NCBI RefSeq assembly: GCF_000966285.1
Contig: NZ_KQ031391.1
Location: forward strand, 4,634,283 to 4,698,282
Source of the DNA: Pseudofrankia sp. DC12
GTDB taxonomy: Bacteria > Actinomycetota > Actinomycetes > Frankiales > Frankiaceae
DNA: 64,000 nucleotides
Direction: 5' to 3'
The notes beneath the pieces are model-generated. The model was not told the origin of the DNA, made no database searches, and worked only from the letters and a program-made list of their open reading frames with translations. Shown in pieces: positions 53,888-62,625 of the stretch (position 1 is its first letter; every line of letters begins with the position of its first letter). The position numbers were made by a program, and so were the translations under genes.

Positions 53888-54813
53888 CCGCCGCCGCGTC
53901 ACGTCCTACCGTGGCCGAGGCCTACGCGGCCTGCGAGGAGATCACAAAGCAGGCGGCGAAGAACTTCTCCTACGGGATCAGGCTGCTGCCGGCGGACCGC
54001 CGCGCCGCGCTGTCGGCCGTCTACGCGTTCTCCCGCCGCCTCGACGACATCGGCGACGGGGACCTCCCGGATGACCAGAAGGCCGAGGGCCTGGCCAAGG
54101 CGCGGGCCGACATCCGCGGCCTGGACCCGAACAGCTCCGACCCGGTGCTCGTCGCCCTAGCGGATGCCGCGAAGCGCTTCCCGATCCCGCTGGAGGCGTT
54201 CATCGAGCTCGCGGACGGCGTCGAGAGCGACATCGTCCCGAGCACCTACGACACGTTCGACGACATGGTCGGCTACTGCCGGCTGGTCGCCGGCACGATC
54301 GGCCGCCTCTCGCTCGGCATCTTCGGCACGACCGAGGCCGCCGGGCGCCGCGACGCCCCCGCGATCGCGGATGCGCTCGGCGTCGCGCTGCAGCAGACGA
54401 ACATCCTGCGCGACGTGCGGGAGGACCTGCTGGGCGGACGGACCTACCTGCCGCAGGCCGAGCTCGCCGCCGCCGGCGTGAAGCTGGCCGTCGACGCGGA
54501 CGGTGTCCTCGGCGGCCCGCAGGACGCGCTCGTCGACTATCTGCGGATGGGCACGGCACGCGCCGAGGAGTGGTACTCCCGCGGCCTGGTGCTGCTGGAT
54601 CTGCTCGACCGGCGCAGCGCCGCCTGCTGTGGTGCCCTCGCCGGGATCTACCTGCGGCTCAACCGCCGGATTCAGGCCGACCCGACGGCCGTGCTGACCC
54701 AGCGGGTGTCGCTGCCCGCCCGGGAGAAGGCCATGGTCGCCGCCCGCAGCCTGGCCGGCCGGCCCGAACGGGCCCGCGCGGCGGCCCCGGGTGCCGGAGG
54801 TGTGGCCCCGTAA
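53884..54813 (+). CDS. hpnD: Presqualene diphosphate synthase HpnD
   Basis: A 309-residue prenyl-condensing enzyme: FSYGIRLLPADRRAALSAVY, AFSRRLDDIGDGD (Asp-rich motif 1), YCRLVAGTIGRLSLGIFG, QQTNILRDVREDLLGGRTYLP (motif 2). HpnD joins two farnesyl diphosphates to presqualene diphosphate. Farnesyl diphosphate would come from the polyprenyl synthase encoded two genes downstream. Confidence 0.92.
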   Translation: MTAAASRPTVAEAYAACEEITKQAAKNFSYGIRLLPADRRAALSAVYAFSRRLDDIGDGDLPDDQKAEGLAKARADIRGLDPNSSDPVLVALADAAKRFPIPLEAFIELADGVESDIVPSTYDTFDDMVGYCRLVAGTIGRLSLGIFGTTEAAGRRDAPAIADALGVALQQTNILRDVREDLLGGRTYLPQAELAAAGVKLAVDADGVLGGPQDALVDYLRMGTARAEEWYSRGLVLLDLLDRRSAACCGALAGIYLRLNRRIQADPTAVLTQRVSLPAREKAMVAARSLAGRPERARAAAPGAGGVAP

Positions 54814-54827
54814 CCGGTGAGACCCTC

Positions 54828-56465
54828 GTGGCACGGCCGCGGGTAGCCGTCGTCGGTGGCGGCCTGGCTGGTCTGTCCGCCGCGCTGGTGGCCGCCGACA
54901 GCGGTGCCGACGTGGTGGTGCTGGAGGCCCGGCCCCGGCTGGGCGGCGCGACCGCGTCGTTCGACCGCAGGGGCCTGTGGGTGGACACCGGGCAGCACGT
55001 GTTCATGCGGTGTTGCACGGCCTACCGGGGCCTTCTGAACCGGCTCGGCGTCGAGCACCAGACCACGCTGCAGGAGCGGCTGGACGTGCCGGTGCTGCTC
55101 GGGGACCGGCTCGGCACGCACGCTCGGCTGCGCCGGACGAAGGCCAGGCTGCCCGCGCCGCTGCACCTGGCCCCGGCGCTGCTCGGCTACAAGGCCCTGG
55201 CTCCCGGTCAGCGGGTCGCCGCCGCGCTGGCCGCGTTCCAGCTCGGCCGGCTCGACCAGCGCTCGGCGGCCGTCGACGGCCGGTCGTTCGGCGACTGGCT
55301 GACGGCGCACCGGCAGGGCCCCACGGCCACCGAGACGCTCTGGGAGCTGCTCACCGTCGCGACGCTGAACGTGCCGGCGGCCGAGGCGTCGCTGGGCCTC
55401 GCGGCGAAGGTGGTGCGGTCCGGCCTGCTGGAGCGGGCGGACGCGGCCGACATCGGCTGGTCCGACGTGCCGTTGCAGCAGCTGCATGGCGAGGCCGCGG
55501 CCAAGGCGCTCGCGGACGCCGGCGCTGACGTGCGCACCAACGTGAAGGTCCGCTCGATCACCCGGACGGATGCCGGCTACGAGCTGGCGATCTCGACAGG
55601 TGCCGGGCGGGCCGAGCCGGCGGTGCTGACCGCCGACGCGGTGGTGCTCGCCGTGCCGCCGCCGGCCGCCGCCGCGCTGCTTCCGGCCGGAGCGCATCCG
55701 GACCCGGCGAGCCTCACGGAGCTGGGCGCCTCCCCGATCGTGAACATTCACATGATCTTCGACCGCAAGGTGATCGACGGACCGTTCCTGGCGGTGACCG
55801 GCTCGCCGATCCAGTGGATCTTCGACCGTACCGGGCCGTCCGGTCTGGCCGGTACCGGCCTGGCGCCGCCAGGCTCGCAGTACGTGGCGCTGTCGCAGTC
55901 GGCCGCCGAGTCGTGGGTCGACCGGCCGGCCGGCGAGCTCGGTGACGAGTTCGTGGCCGAGATGCGCCGCATCCTGCCCGCGGCGCGGGACGCGGAGCTC
56001 GTCGAGGTCTTCGTGACCAGGGAGCGCACGGCGACGTTTCGCCAGGCGCCCGGAACGCTCGCTCTTCGCCCGGGAGCGGCCACCGGTCTGCCCGGGTTCG
56101 CCCTGGCCGGCGCGTGGACCGACACCGGCTGGCCGGCGACCATGGAGGGTGCTGTGCGTAGCGGGCTCGCTGCTGCCCGTGAGACGCTGGCCAGCGTGGG
56201 GGTGAACGTAGGGGGGCCATCGCCGATGTCGGGCGATGTCACGTGGCCGCCACCGCGGACCGCGCCGACCAGGTCACTCGTCCGGCCCGCGGGCCCGCCC
56301 GTCCCGGCGCAGCCCAGCTCGGCCGCCAAGGCCCCCGCCAGCACCCCGGCCGCGAGCAGGCCGGCGAGCGAACGCGGAACGGCGACCGGAAGCGGACCCG
56401 CGGCCGATCTCGGCGCCTCGACTGGTAGCAGTTCGTCATCCACGACAGGGAGTAACCCGGCATGA
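54828..56465 (+). CDS. hpnE: Hydroxysqualene dehydroxylase HpnE
   Basis: A 545-residue FAD amine-oxidase-fold protein: VAVVGGGLAGLSAALVAADS, EARPRLGGATASF, DTGQHVFMRC, and the C-terminal FAD contact AGAWTDTGWPATMEGAVRSG. HpnE reduces hydroxysqualene to squalene. GTG at 54828 is the only start codon in frame before the Rossmann motif, 14 bp after the hpnD stop. The last 80 residues or so are Pro/Ser/Ala-rich and outside the family. The stop overlaps the next start by 4 bp. Confidence 0.92.
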   Translation: MARPRVAVVGGGLAGLSAALVAADSGADVVVLEARPRLGGATASFDRRGLWVDTGQHVFMRCCTAYRGLLNRLGVEHQTTLQERLDVPVLLGDRLGTHARLRRTKARLPAPLHLAPALLGYKALAPGQRVAAALAAFQLGRLDQRSAAVDGRSFGDWLTAHRQGPTATETLWELLTVATLNVPAAEASLGLAAKVVRSGLLERADAADIGWSDVPLQQLHGEAAAKALADAGADVRTNVKVRSITRTDAGYELAISTGAGRAEPAVLTADAVVLAVPPPAAAALLPAGAHPDPASLTELGASPIVNIHMIFDRKVIDGPFLAVTGSPIQWIFDRTGPSGLAGTGLAPPGSQYVALSQSAAESWVDRPAGELGDEFVAEMRRILPAARDAELVEVFVTRERTATFRQAPGTLALRPGAATGLPGFALAGAWTDTGWPATMEGAVRSGLAAARETLASVGVNVGGPSPMSGDVTWPPPRTAPTRSLVRPAGPPVPAQPSSAAKAPASTPAASRPASERGTATGSGPAADLGASTGSSSSSTTGSNPA

Positions 56466-57478
56466 CCATGACGGTTCCGGAGGCCATCGAGCGTGGTCGG
56501 ACGCTAACCGTTCCCGCGTTGCGCCAGACGGTCGCGCGGTTGCACCCGCGTCTTCGGCACGTCGTCGAGTACCACCGCGGCTGGGTCGACGCGGACGGCA
56601 ACCCGCAGCCTGGCGGCGGCGGCAAGCTCGTCCGCCCGGCGCTCGCGCTGCTGTCCGCCGAGGCCGCGGGCCGGCCGGTCGAGGTCGGCCTGCCCGCGGC
56701 CGTCGCGGTCGAGCTGGTGCACGACTTCTCGCTGCTGCACGACGACCTGATGGACGGCGACACCGAGCGCCGGCACCGACCGACCGCGTGGACGGTGTTC
56801 GGCGCGGACGGCGCGATTCTCGCCGGCGACGCCCTGCTGGGCCTGGCGACGCAGGTCCTGTTGGAGGTCGAGGGCGAGCCGGGCCGCAAGGCGGCGGTGA
56901 TCCTGGGCGCGGGCGTGCAGGACCTGGTCCGCGGCCAGGCGGAGGACCTGCTGTTCGAGACCCGCTCGGACGTCACGGTCGCCGAGACGCTGCACATGGA
57001 GGACGGCAAGACCGGCGCGCTGCTGGCCTGCGCCGCCTCGCTGGGCGCGGTGCTCGCGGGCGCGCCCAAGCAGGTCGTCGACGGCCTCGCGGAGTTCGGG
57101 TCACGCCTTGGCACCGCCTTCCAGCTGATCGACGACCTGCTCGGCATCTGGGGCGACCCGGCCGTCACCGGCAAGCCGGTGCTGTCCGACCTGCAGTCGC
57201 GCAAGAAGTCGGTGCCGGTCGTGGTCGCCCTCGAAGCCGGGGGCGCGGACGCCGACGAGCTGCGGGCCTTCCTCGTGAGCGAGGGCGACCGGCCGACCGA
57301 GGACCTGGAGCGGATCGCCGCGCTGGTCGAGCGGGCCGGTGGCCGCGACTGGACCACGGCCGAGGCGGACCGTCAGCTCAAGACCGCCGGCGCGGTTCTG
57401 CGCTCGCTGTCCCTGCCCCCGCAGGCCGAGGCAGAGCTGCTCGCCCTCGCCCGATTCGTGACCGAACGCGACTGCTGA
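56462..57478 (+). CDS. Polyprenyl synthetase (likely farnesyl diphosphate synthase)
   Basis: A 338-residue trans-prenyltransferase: GGGKLVRPALALL, first Asp-rich motif in LLHDDLMDGD, HMEDGKTGALLACAASLG, second motif in FQLIDDLLGIWGD. The family makes C15-C20 or longer diphosphates. Position between hpnE and the cyclase gene, and the need for farnesyl diphosphate by HpnD, favour farnesyl diphosphate, but the chain length is not certain from sequence. Confidence 0.9.
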   Translation: MTMTVPEAIERGRTLTVPALRQTVARLHPRLRHVVEYHRGWVDADGNPQPGGGGKLVRPALALLSAEAAGRPVEVGLPAAVAVELVHDFSLLHDDLMDGDTERRHRPTAWTVFGADGAILAGDALLGLATQVLLEVEGEPGRKAAVILGAGVQDLVRGQAEDLLFETRSDVTVAETLHMEDGKTGALLACAASLGAVLAGAPKQVVDGLAEFGSRLGTAFQLIDDLLGIWGDPAVTGKPVLSDLQSRKKSVPVVVALEAGGADADELRAFLVSEGDRPTEDLERIAALVERAGGRDWTTAEADRQLKTAGAVLRSLSLPPQAEAELLALARFVTERDC

Positions 57479-57557
57479 GGAGGGTGCGGCGAGCGCGCAC
57501 CTTGGCCCTTACTGGGGCCTTCGATGCTCCCCACCCGAGCCCGGAGGAGATTCGGCT

Positions 57558-59843
57558 ATGAGCCTGACCTCGGACCCGTCCCCGGCGACGCCGGCGACGC
57601 AGCCGACGTCCGCGCGGCCGGGGTCCCTCTCGGATCGGCGAAGCCGATCCGAGAGGTCCGCCGTTGCCGGGCCCGTGCTGGTGACCACCCGTCCAGTGAC
57701 TCCGGTGGCCATGAGCGGGCCTGCGACGTCGGTGGCCATGAGCGGGCCTGCGACGTCGGTGGCCATGAGCGGGCCAGGTGCCCGCCCCGGCGGCCCGGCG
57801 CTGCTGCCCGACCGTGCGGCCGACCTGACGGACCCGACCGGGCCGATGGCCCGCGCGGCCGGCGCCGCGGGGACGCGCGCGCCGCAGACCGGGCAGCTCG
57901 CCACCACCGAGCTGCCCGGAACCCAGGCCGCCGAGCGGGCCGCCGCCGCGCTGGGCCGTGCGCGCGACCATCTCCTGGGCCTGCAGTCCGAGGACGGCTG
58001 GTGGAAGGGGGAGCTCGAGACCAACGTCACGATGGACGCCGAGGACCTCATGCTCCGCCAGTTCCTCGGCATCCTGTCGCCGGAGCTGGCCGCCGAGACG
58101 GGCCGCTGGATCCGGTCGAAGCAGCAGACCGACGGCGGCTGGCCGACGTTCCACGGCGGCCCGTCCGACCTCTCGACCACCTTCGAGGCCTACGTCGGCC
58201 TGCGCCTGGCCGGGGACGCGCCGGACGCGCCGCACATGCTGCTCGCGGCGTCGTTCGTGCGCGCGCACGGCGGTCTCGCCGCGACCCGGGTCTTCACCCG
58301 GATCTGGATGGCGCTGTTCGGCGAGTGGCCGTGGGACGAGGTCCCGGTGCTGCCGCCCGAGCTGGTGCTGCTGCCGAGCTGGGTGCCGCTGAACGTCTAC
58401 GACTTCGGCTGCTGGGCGCGCCAGACGGTGGTGGCGCTGACGATCGTCGGTCATTTCCGGCCGGTCCGCTCGCTCGGCTTCACGATCGACGAGCTGCGGG
58501 TCGCCGCGGTCCGGCCGGACCGCGCGCCGCTGGTCAGCTGGACGGGTGTGTTCCAGCGGCTGGACGCCGGGCTGCGCCGCTACCAGCGCCACCCCGTCAA
58601 GACGCTGCGTGAGCTCGCCCTGCGCCGCGCCACCGAGTGGGTGCTGGCCCGTCAGGAGGCCGACGGTGGCTGGGGCGGAATCCAGCCACCGTGGGTCTAC
58701 TCGATCATGGCCCTGCACCTGATGGGCTACTCGATGGGCCACCCGGTGCTGGTCGCCGCTCTCGACGGCCTGGAAACCTTCACGGTCCGTGAGCAGGTCC
58801 GCGACGGCGACGAGGTCGTCACGGTCCGCCGGCTGGAGGCCTGCCAGTCGCCGGTCTGGGACACCGCGCTCGCCGTCGTCGCGCTCGCCGACGCGGGCCT
58901 GGACGCCCGCCACCCCGGGATGCGCAAGGCCGGCGAATGGCTGGTCCGCGAGGAGGTCACCGTTCCCGGTGACTGGCGGGTCCGCCGGCCGAACCTGGAG
59001 CCCGGCGGCTGGGCGTTCGAGTTCGCCAACGACATCTACCCTGACGTCGACGACACGGCCGAGGTGGTCCTCGCGGTCCGCCGGCTGCTGGGGAGCGGCT
59101 GGGACGACGTCGACCCGGCGTTCGCGAAACAGGCCAGGGCGGCCGTCGAACGGGCGGTCAACTGGTCGGTCGGGATGCGTTCGGCGAACGGCGCCTGGGG
59201 TGCCTTCGACGCGGACAACGTCCGCGAGCTGGCGACGAAGATCCCGTTCTGCGACTTCGGCGAGGTGATCGACCCGCCCAGCGCGGACGTCACCGCGCAC
59301 ATGGTCGAGATGCTCGCCGACCTGGGCCGGGCAGACCACCCGGTCACCCAGCGCGCGGTGCGCTGGCTGCTCGACGACCAGGAGCCGGGGGGCTCGTGGT
59401 TCGGCCGGTGGGGTGTCAACCACGTCTACGGCACCGGCGCGGCTGTGCCCGCGCTGATCTCGGCGGGCGTGGCCGCCGACCATCCGGCGATCCGCTCGGC
59501 GGTGCGCTGGCTGGTCGCCCACCAGCACCCCGACGGCGGGTGGGGCGAGGATCTGCGGTCCTACAAGGACGACGCCTGGGTGGGCCGCGGCGAGCCGACC
59601 GCCTCGCAGACCGCCTGGGCGCTGCTCGCGCTGCTCGCCGCCGACCCGATGAACGAGGCGGTCGGCCGCGGCGTGCGCTGGCTGTGTGACACCCAGCTGC
59701 CCGACGGCAGCTGGGACGAGCCCTACTACACCGGCACCGGCTTCCCCTGGGACTTCTCCATCAACTACCACCTGTACCGGCTGGTCTTCCCGTTGACGGC
59801 TCTCGGCCGGTACGTGACCCTCACCGGGCGGTCCGCGGCATGA
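57558..59843 (+). CDS. shc: Squalene-hopene cyclase
   Basis: A 761-residue triterpene cyclase. The core starts near residue 125 (ALGRARDHLLGLQSEDGWWK), the protonating Asp motif is DVDDTAEVV (Asp496-Val-Asp498-Asp499), and QW repeats are visible (QEADGGWGG, QEPGGSWFGRW, QHPDGGWGED, QLPDGSWDEPYY). It cyclises squalene to hopene and hopanol at the membrane. The first 120 residues or so are not in the family: they are encoded by a palindrome at 57627 and a 27-bp repeat (VAMSGPATS three times). ATG at 57558 follows GGAGGAG. Confidence 0.93.
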   Translation: MSLTSDPSPATPATQPTSARPGSLSDRRSRSERSAVAGPVLVTTRPVTPVAMSGPATSVAMSGPATSVAMSGPGARPGGPALLPDRAADLTDPTGPMARAAGAAGTRAPQTGQLATTELPGTQAAERAAAALGRARDHLLGLQSEDGWWKGELETNVTMDAEDLMLRQFLGILSPELAAETGRWIRSKQQTDGGWPTFHGGPSDLSTTFEAYVGLRLAGDAPDAPHMLLAASFVRAHGGLAATRVFTRIWMALFGEWPWDEVPVLPPELVLLPSWVPLNVYDFGCWARQTVVALTIVGHFRPVRSLGFTIDELRVAAVRPDRAPLVSWTGVFQRLDAGLRRYQRHPVKTLRELALRRATEWVLARQEADGGWGGIQPPWVYSIMALHLMGYSMGHPVLVAALDGLETFTVREQVRDGDEVVTVRRLEACQSPVWDTALAVVALADAGLDARHPGMRKAGEWLVREEVTVPGDWRVRRPNLEPGGWAFEFANDIYPDVDDTAEVVLAVRRLLGSGWDDVDPAFAKQARAAVERAVNWSVGMRSANGAWGAFDADNVRELATKIPFCDFGEVIDPPSADVTAHMVEMLADLGRADHPVTQRAVRWLLDDQEPGGSWFGRWGVNHVYGTGAAVPALISAGVAADHPAIRSAVRWLVAHQHPDGGWGEDLRSYKDDAWVGRGEPTASQTAWALLALLAADPMNEAVGRGVRWLCDTQLPDGSWDEPYYTGTGFPWDFSINYHLYRLVFPLTALGRYVTLTGRSAA
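57627..57655 (+). repeat. 29-bp palindrome inside the 5' part of shc
   Basis: CTCTCGGATCGGC (57627-57639), loop GAA, and GCCGATCCGAGAG (57643-57655) form a perfect 13-bp stem. It reads in frame as LSDRRSRSER within the non-conserved N-terminal extension of the cyclase. GCGAAGC is also the core of the intergenic palindromes at 39189 and 42947, so it looks like an inserted repetitive element. Confidence 0.7.
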
Positions 59844-61555
59844 GCAGCAACATCTCTGCATCCGAGAACACCGGCGATCGGCGTCATACTGGCGGCCCGC
59901 CGACGACGGGGGAGGCGTCCGCGTCGACCTCACCCGACGGCGCGGCCGCGCAGGCGCCGGCACGGGCGGTGCCACGGATCCCGAAACAGGCGGTCGGCAC
60001 CGGCCCCAGCTGGACGCCGGGGCGCCCGCCGCGCCGGTCCCGGCTCGCCGTGGCCGCCGCGCTGCGCCTGGAGGCGCTCGCCGCCGGCCGGTCCGGGCTG
60101 CCCACGGACGCCGTCGTCGTGCGCACCGGCATGGGCCCCGAGCGGGCCAGCCGGGCCAACCAGGCGGTCCGCGCGGCGAAGCCGGACGCGGTCGCCGTCG
60201 TCGGGCTCGGTGGCGGGCTCGCGCCCGGCGTCCGGCCCGGTGACGTCATCGTCGCGAGCGAGGTCCGCACCGGCGACGGCACGGTCACCGGCCGCTGTCC
60301 GTCGGCGCCGCTGCTCGCCGGCGAGCTGCGCCGCGCCGGGCTGACCGTCCACATCGGGCCGATCGTCTCGGTGCCGCGGCTCGCCGTCGGCACCGCGCGC
60401 GCCGAGCTCGCCGCGACCGGCGCGATCGCCGTGGACATGGAGTCGGCCTACCTGTCGCCCAGCGCGGCCGGCAAGCCGTTCGCCGTCGTCCGGGTGATCG
60501 TCGACACCGCGGCGGAACCGCTCGGCCGGATCGACCTGGCCCGTCGTGGCGTCTCCGGACTGCGCACGCTGCGCCGGCTCGGCGGGCCGCTGGGCGCGTG
60601 GGCGGCGGCGGTCGGGCAGCGCCGAGTGCTGCTGGCCGAGCCGCGCGCGTTCTGCGCCGGCGTCGAACGGGCCATCGAGGTGGTCGAGCGGGCGCTGGAG
60701 CTGCACGGTGCGCCGGTCTACGTCCGCAAGCAGATCGTGCACAACACGCACGTGGTGAACGACCTGGCCAGCCGTGGCGCGGTCTTCGTCGACGAGCTCG
60801 ACGAGGTGCCGCCGGGCGCGACCGTCGTCTTCTCCGCGCACGGGGTCGCCCCGGCGGTGCACGTCGAGGCCGCCGGCCGCAACCTCGACGTGATCGACGC
60901 GACCTGCCCGCTGGTGGAGAAGGTGCATGCCGAGGCGCGCCGGTTCACCGCCCGCGGCGACACGGTGCTGTTGATTGGCCACGCCGGCCACGAGGAGGTC
61001 GACGGCACGCTGGGCGAGGCGCCGGGGCGGATCACCCTGGTCGAGTCGGCCGAGGACGTGCCGTCGCTGCAGGTCGAGGACCCCGAGCGGGTCACGTACC
61101 TGATGCAGACGACCCTCGCGGTGGACGAGGCCGAGGAGGTCGTGGACGCGCTGAAGGCCCGGTTCCCGGCGATCGTCGGGCCCGGTTCGGCGGACATCTG
61201 CTACGCGACGTCGAACCGGCAGAACGCGGTACGGCGGGTCGCGAGCGAGGCGGATCTCGTGCTGGTCGTCGGGTCGGAGAACAGCGCCAACTCGCGCCGG
61301 CTCGCCGAGGTGGCCCGCCGGGACGGCGTCGCGTCACACCTGGTCGAGAGCGTCGACGAGGTGCGGCTGGAGTGGCTGGCCGGCGCGGACACGATCGGGA
61401 TCTCGGCCGGCGCCTCGGCGCCGCCGAGCCTGGTGCACGAGCTGGCAGACGCGCTGGCCGGGCTCGGCGCCACCACGGTGGCGACCCGGTCGATCGGCAC
61501 GGAGTCGATCGCCTTCACGCTGCCCAAGGAGGTACGCCGTCCGCAGGGCGGCTGA
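59840..61555 (+). CDS. hpnG-ispH: HpnG nucleosidase fused to IspH (HMBPP reductase)
   Basis: A 571-residue two-domain protein. After about 65 low-complexity residues, the first domain (about 70-255) is a nucleoside-phosphorylase fold of HpnG type (VGLGGGLAPGVRPGDVIVASE, IVSVPRLAVG, VDMESAYL). The second (about 262-571) is a complete IspH: AEPRAFCAGVERAIEVVERA with Cys272, DATCPLVEKVH with Cys356, ADICYATSNRQ with Cys454, the three cluster ligands. HpnG removes adenine from adenosylhopane; IspH makes IPP and DMAPP in the MEP pathway. The start overlaps the shc stop by 4 bp. Confidence 0.9.
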   Translation: MSSNISASENTGDRRHTGGPPTTGEASASTSPDGAAAQAPARAVPRIPKQAVGTGPSWTPGRPPRRSRLAVAAALRLEALAAGRSGLPTDAVVVRTGMGPERASRANQAVRAAKPDAVAVVGLGGGLAPGVRPGDVIVASEVRTGDGTVTGRCPSAPLLAGELRRAGLTVHIGPIVSVPRLAVGTARAELAATGAIAVDMESAYLSPSAAGKPFAVVRVIVDTAAEPLGRIDLARRGVSGLRTLRRLGGPLGAWAAAVGQRRVLLAEPRAFCAGVERAIEVVERALELHGAPVYVRKQIVHNTHVVNDLASRGAVFVDELDEVPPGATVVFSAHGVAPAVHVEAAGRNLDVIDATCPLVEKVHAEARRFTARGDTVLLIGHAGHEEVDGTLGEAPGRITLVESAEDVPSLQVEDPERVTYLMQTTLAVDEAEEVVDALKARFPAIVGPGSADICYATSNRQNAVRRVASEADLVLVVGSENSANSRRLAEVARRDGVASHLVESVDEVRLEWLAGADTIGISAGASAPPSLVHELADALAGLGATTVATRSIGTESIAFTLPKEVRRPQGG

Positions 61556-61622
61556 CCTGGCGGTCGCGCGGCCGCCGGTCGGAGGCGGTCGCGGGTCAGG
61601 CGGGCCGCGATAGGCTCGCCGT

Positions 61623-62189
61623 TCAGGCCCCTGGGCCCGTCGGCGGCAGGTCTGCGGGGCTTGCTGGCTCGGGCCGTGGCGTCTCTGCGCCGGTCTCGAT
61701 GCCGCTCTCGCGGATCGCCCCGATGACCTCGCGGGAGTCGTCGATCAGGTGGCCGGCCGCGCAGATGTGCTGGACGCGGACGGGAGCGCCACAGCCGGCG
61801 TGGGTGAAGGTGGCCGGGGGGCCGGCCTCGTCGGTCAGGTGCCGGTCGCCCCACTGGCGCAGCGCGGTCAGCACCGGGCTGAGCTCGCGGCCGGCCTGGG
61901 TGAGCCGGTACTCCGGGCGGGCCCTGGTGCCATCCTCGCGGTAGCTGACCCGGTCGAGGATGCCGGCGCGGACGAGGGTCGCCAGCCTGTTGGTGAGGAC
62001 CGCGCGGGGGGCTCCGGTGGCGGCCTGGATGGCGTCGAAGCGGCGGACGCCGAGGGTTACCTCTCGGATCACCAGGAGCGACCAGCGTTCGCCGACGATC
62101 TCCAGTGCGCCGGCGATCGAGCAGGGGCGTGGCGCCGTCAGGAGTGGCGGGGTGCCCGCGCGGCGCGGTGGGGTAGCGGGTGCCTCCAT
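61623..62189 (-). CDS. HxlR family transcriptional regulator
   Basis: A 188-residue winged-helix protein: RPCSIAGALEIVGERWSLLV, IREVTLGVRRFDAIQAATGA, PRAVLTNRLATLVRAGILDR, YRLTQAGRELSPVL. HxlR proteins often sense redox state or aldehydes through the N-terminal Cys present here. A C-terminal part has CGAPVRVQHICAAGH, possibly a small metal site. It converges with the hpnG-ispH gene and diverges from hpnH, so regulation of hpnH is possible. Confidence 0.87.
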   Translation of the reverse strand: MEAPATPPRRAGTPPLLTAPRPCSIAGALEIVGERWSLLVIREVTLGVRRFDAIQAATGAPRAVLTNRLATLVRAGILDRVSYREDGTRARPEYRLTQAGRELSPVLTALRQWGDRHLTDEAGPPATFTHAGCGAPVRVQHICAAGHLIDDSREVIGAIRESGIETGAETPRPEPASPADLPPTGPGA

Positions 62190-62490
62190 GACGCCCCAGC
62201 CTAGTGGCCCCGGCGGCCTCGGTTCAGAGATCGAACCTAGGTCCCGCGCAAGTCGCTTCGACCGGCAGGTGTCCGGCTGGGCGATGTGGGGAAGTAGATG
62301 CTCCGGTGGGTGGCAGGAGCGTGGTCCCGTCCGGTGGCAGGTTTACCGGCCGTGACGCAGACTGCTTCTGCATCGCTGTCCGTGAAAGTGGTACGTCTTG
62401 TGCGGATGGCTCGCTCCCCGAATCCCTCAATTGGGCGCGGACGGTAGCCAGCCGCAGTCGGGGCGAGATCGTCGTCGTGGATTTACCTGA

Positions 62491-62570
62491 TCGACATGCG
62501 CGTTCGACATACAGCTTGTATGTTGCCCCTGGGGTCGACATACAGCCTGTACGTACTCGCTGTATGGTGA
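62491..62570 (+). promoter_or_regulatory. Paired operators in the hpnH promoter
   Basis: ATACAGCTTGTAT at 62509-62521 and ATACAGCCTGTAC at 62540-62552 are dyads of form ATACA-N3-TGTAT, 31 bp apart centre to centre (three helical turns). Each is preceded by TCGAC, and a third TCGACAT is at 62491. A half-site CTGTATG follows at 62560. The hpnH start is 56 bp downstream of the last. The rest of the 436-bp gap 62190-62625 has no feature I can support. Confidence 0.65.
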
Positions 62571-62625
62571 TCCCCAACGACCCCAGGTCACCACCGGGCG
62601 GCCTGACGAGAGGGGGACATCCGCC

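Noticed and set aside
57378..59975. Very long open frame antisense to shc, and similar long antisense frames elsewhere (for example 4217-6094 on the minus strand)
   Set aside because: In DNA of this GC content open frames arise on both strands. Their products are Arg/Gly/Pro-rich without motifs, while the opposite frame encodes a clear enzyme family.
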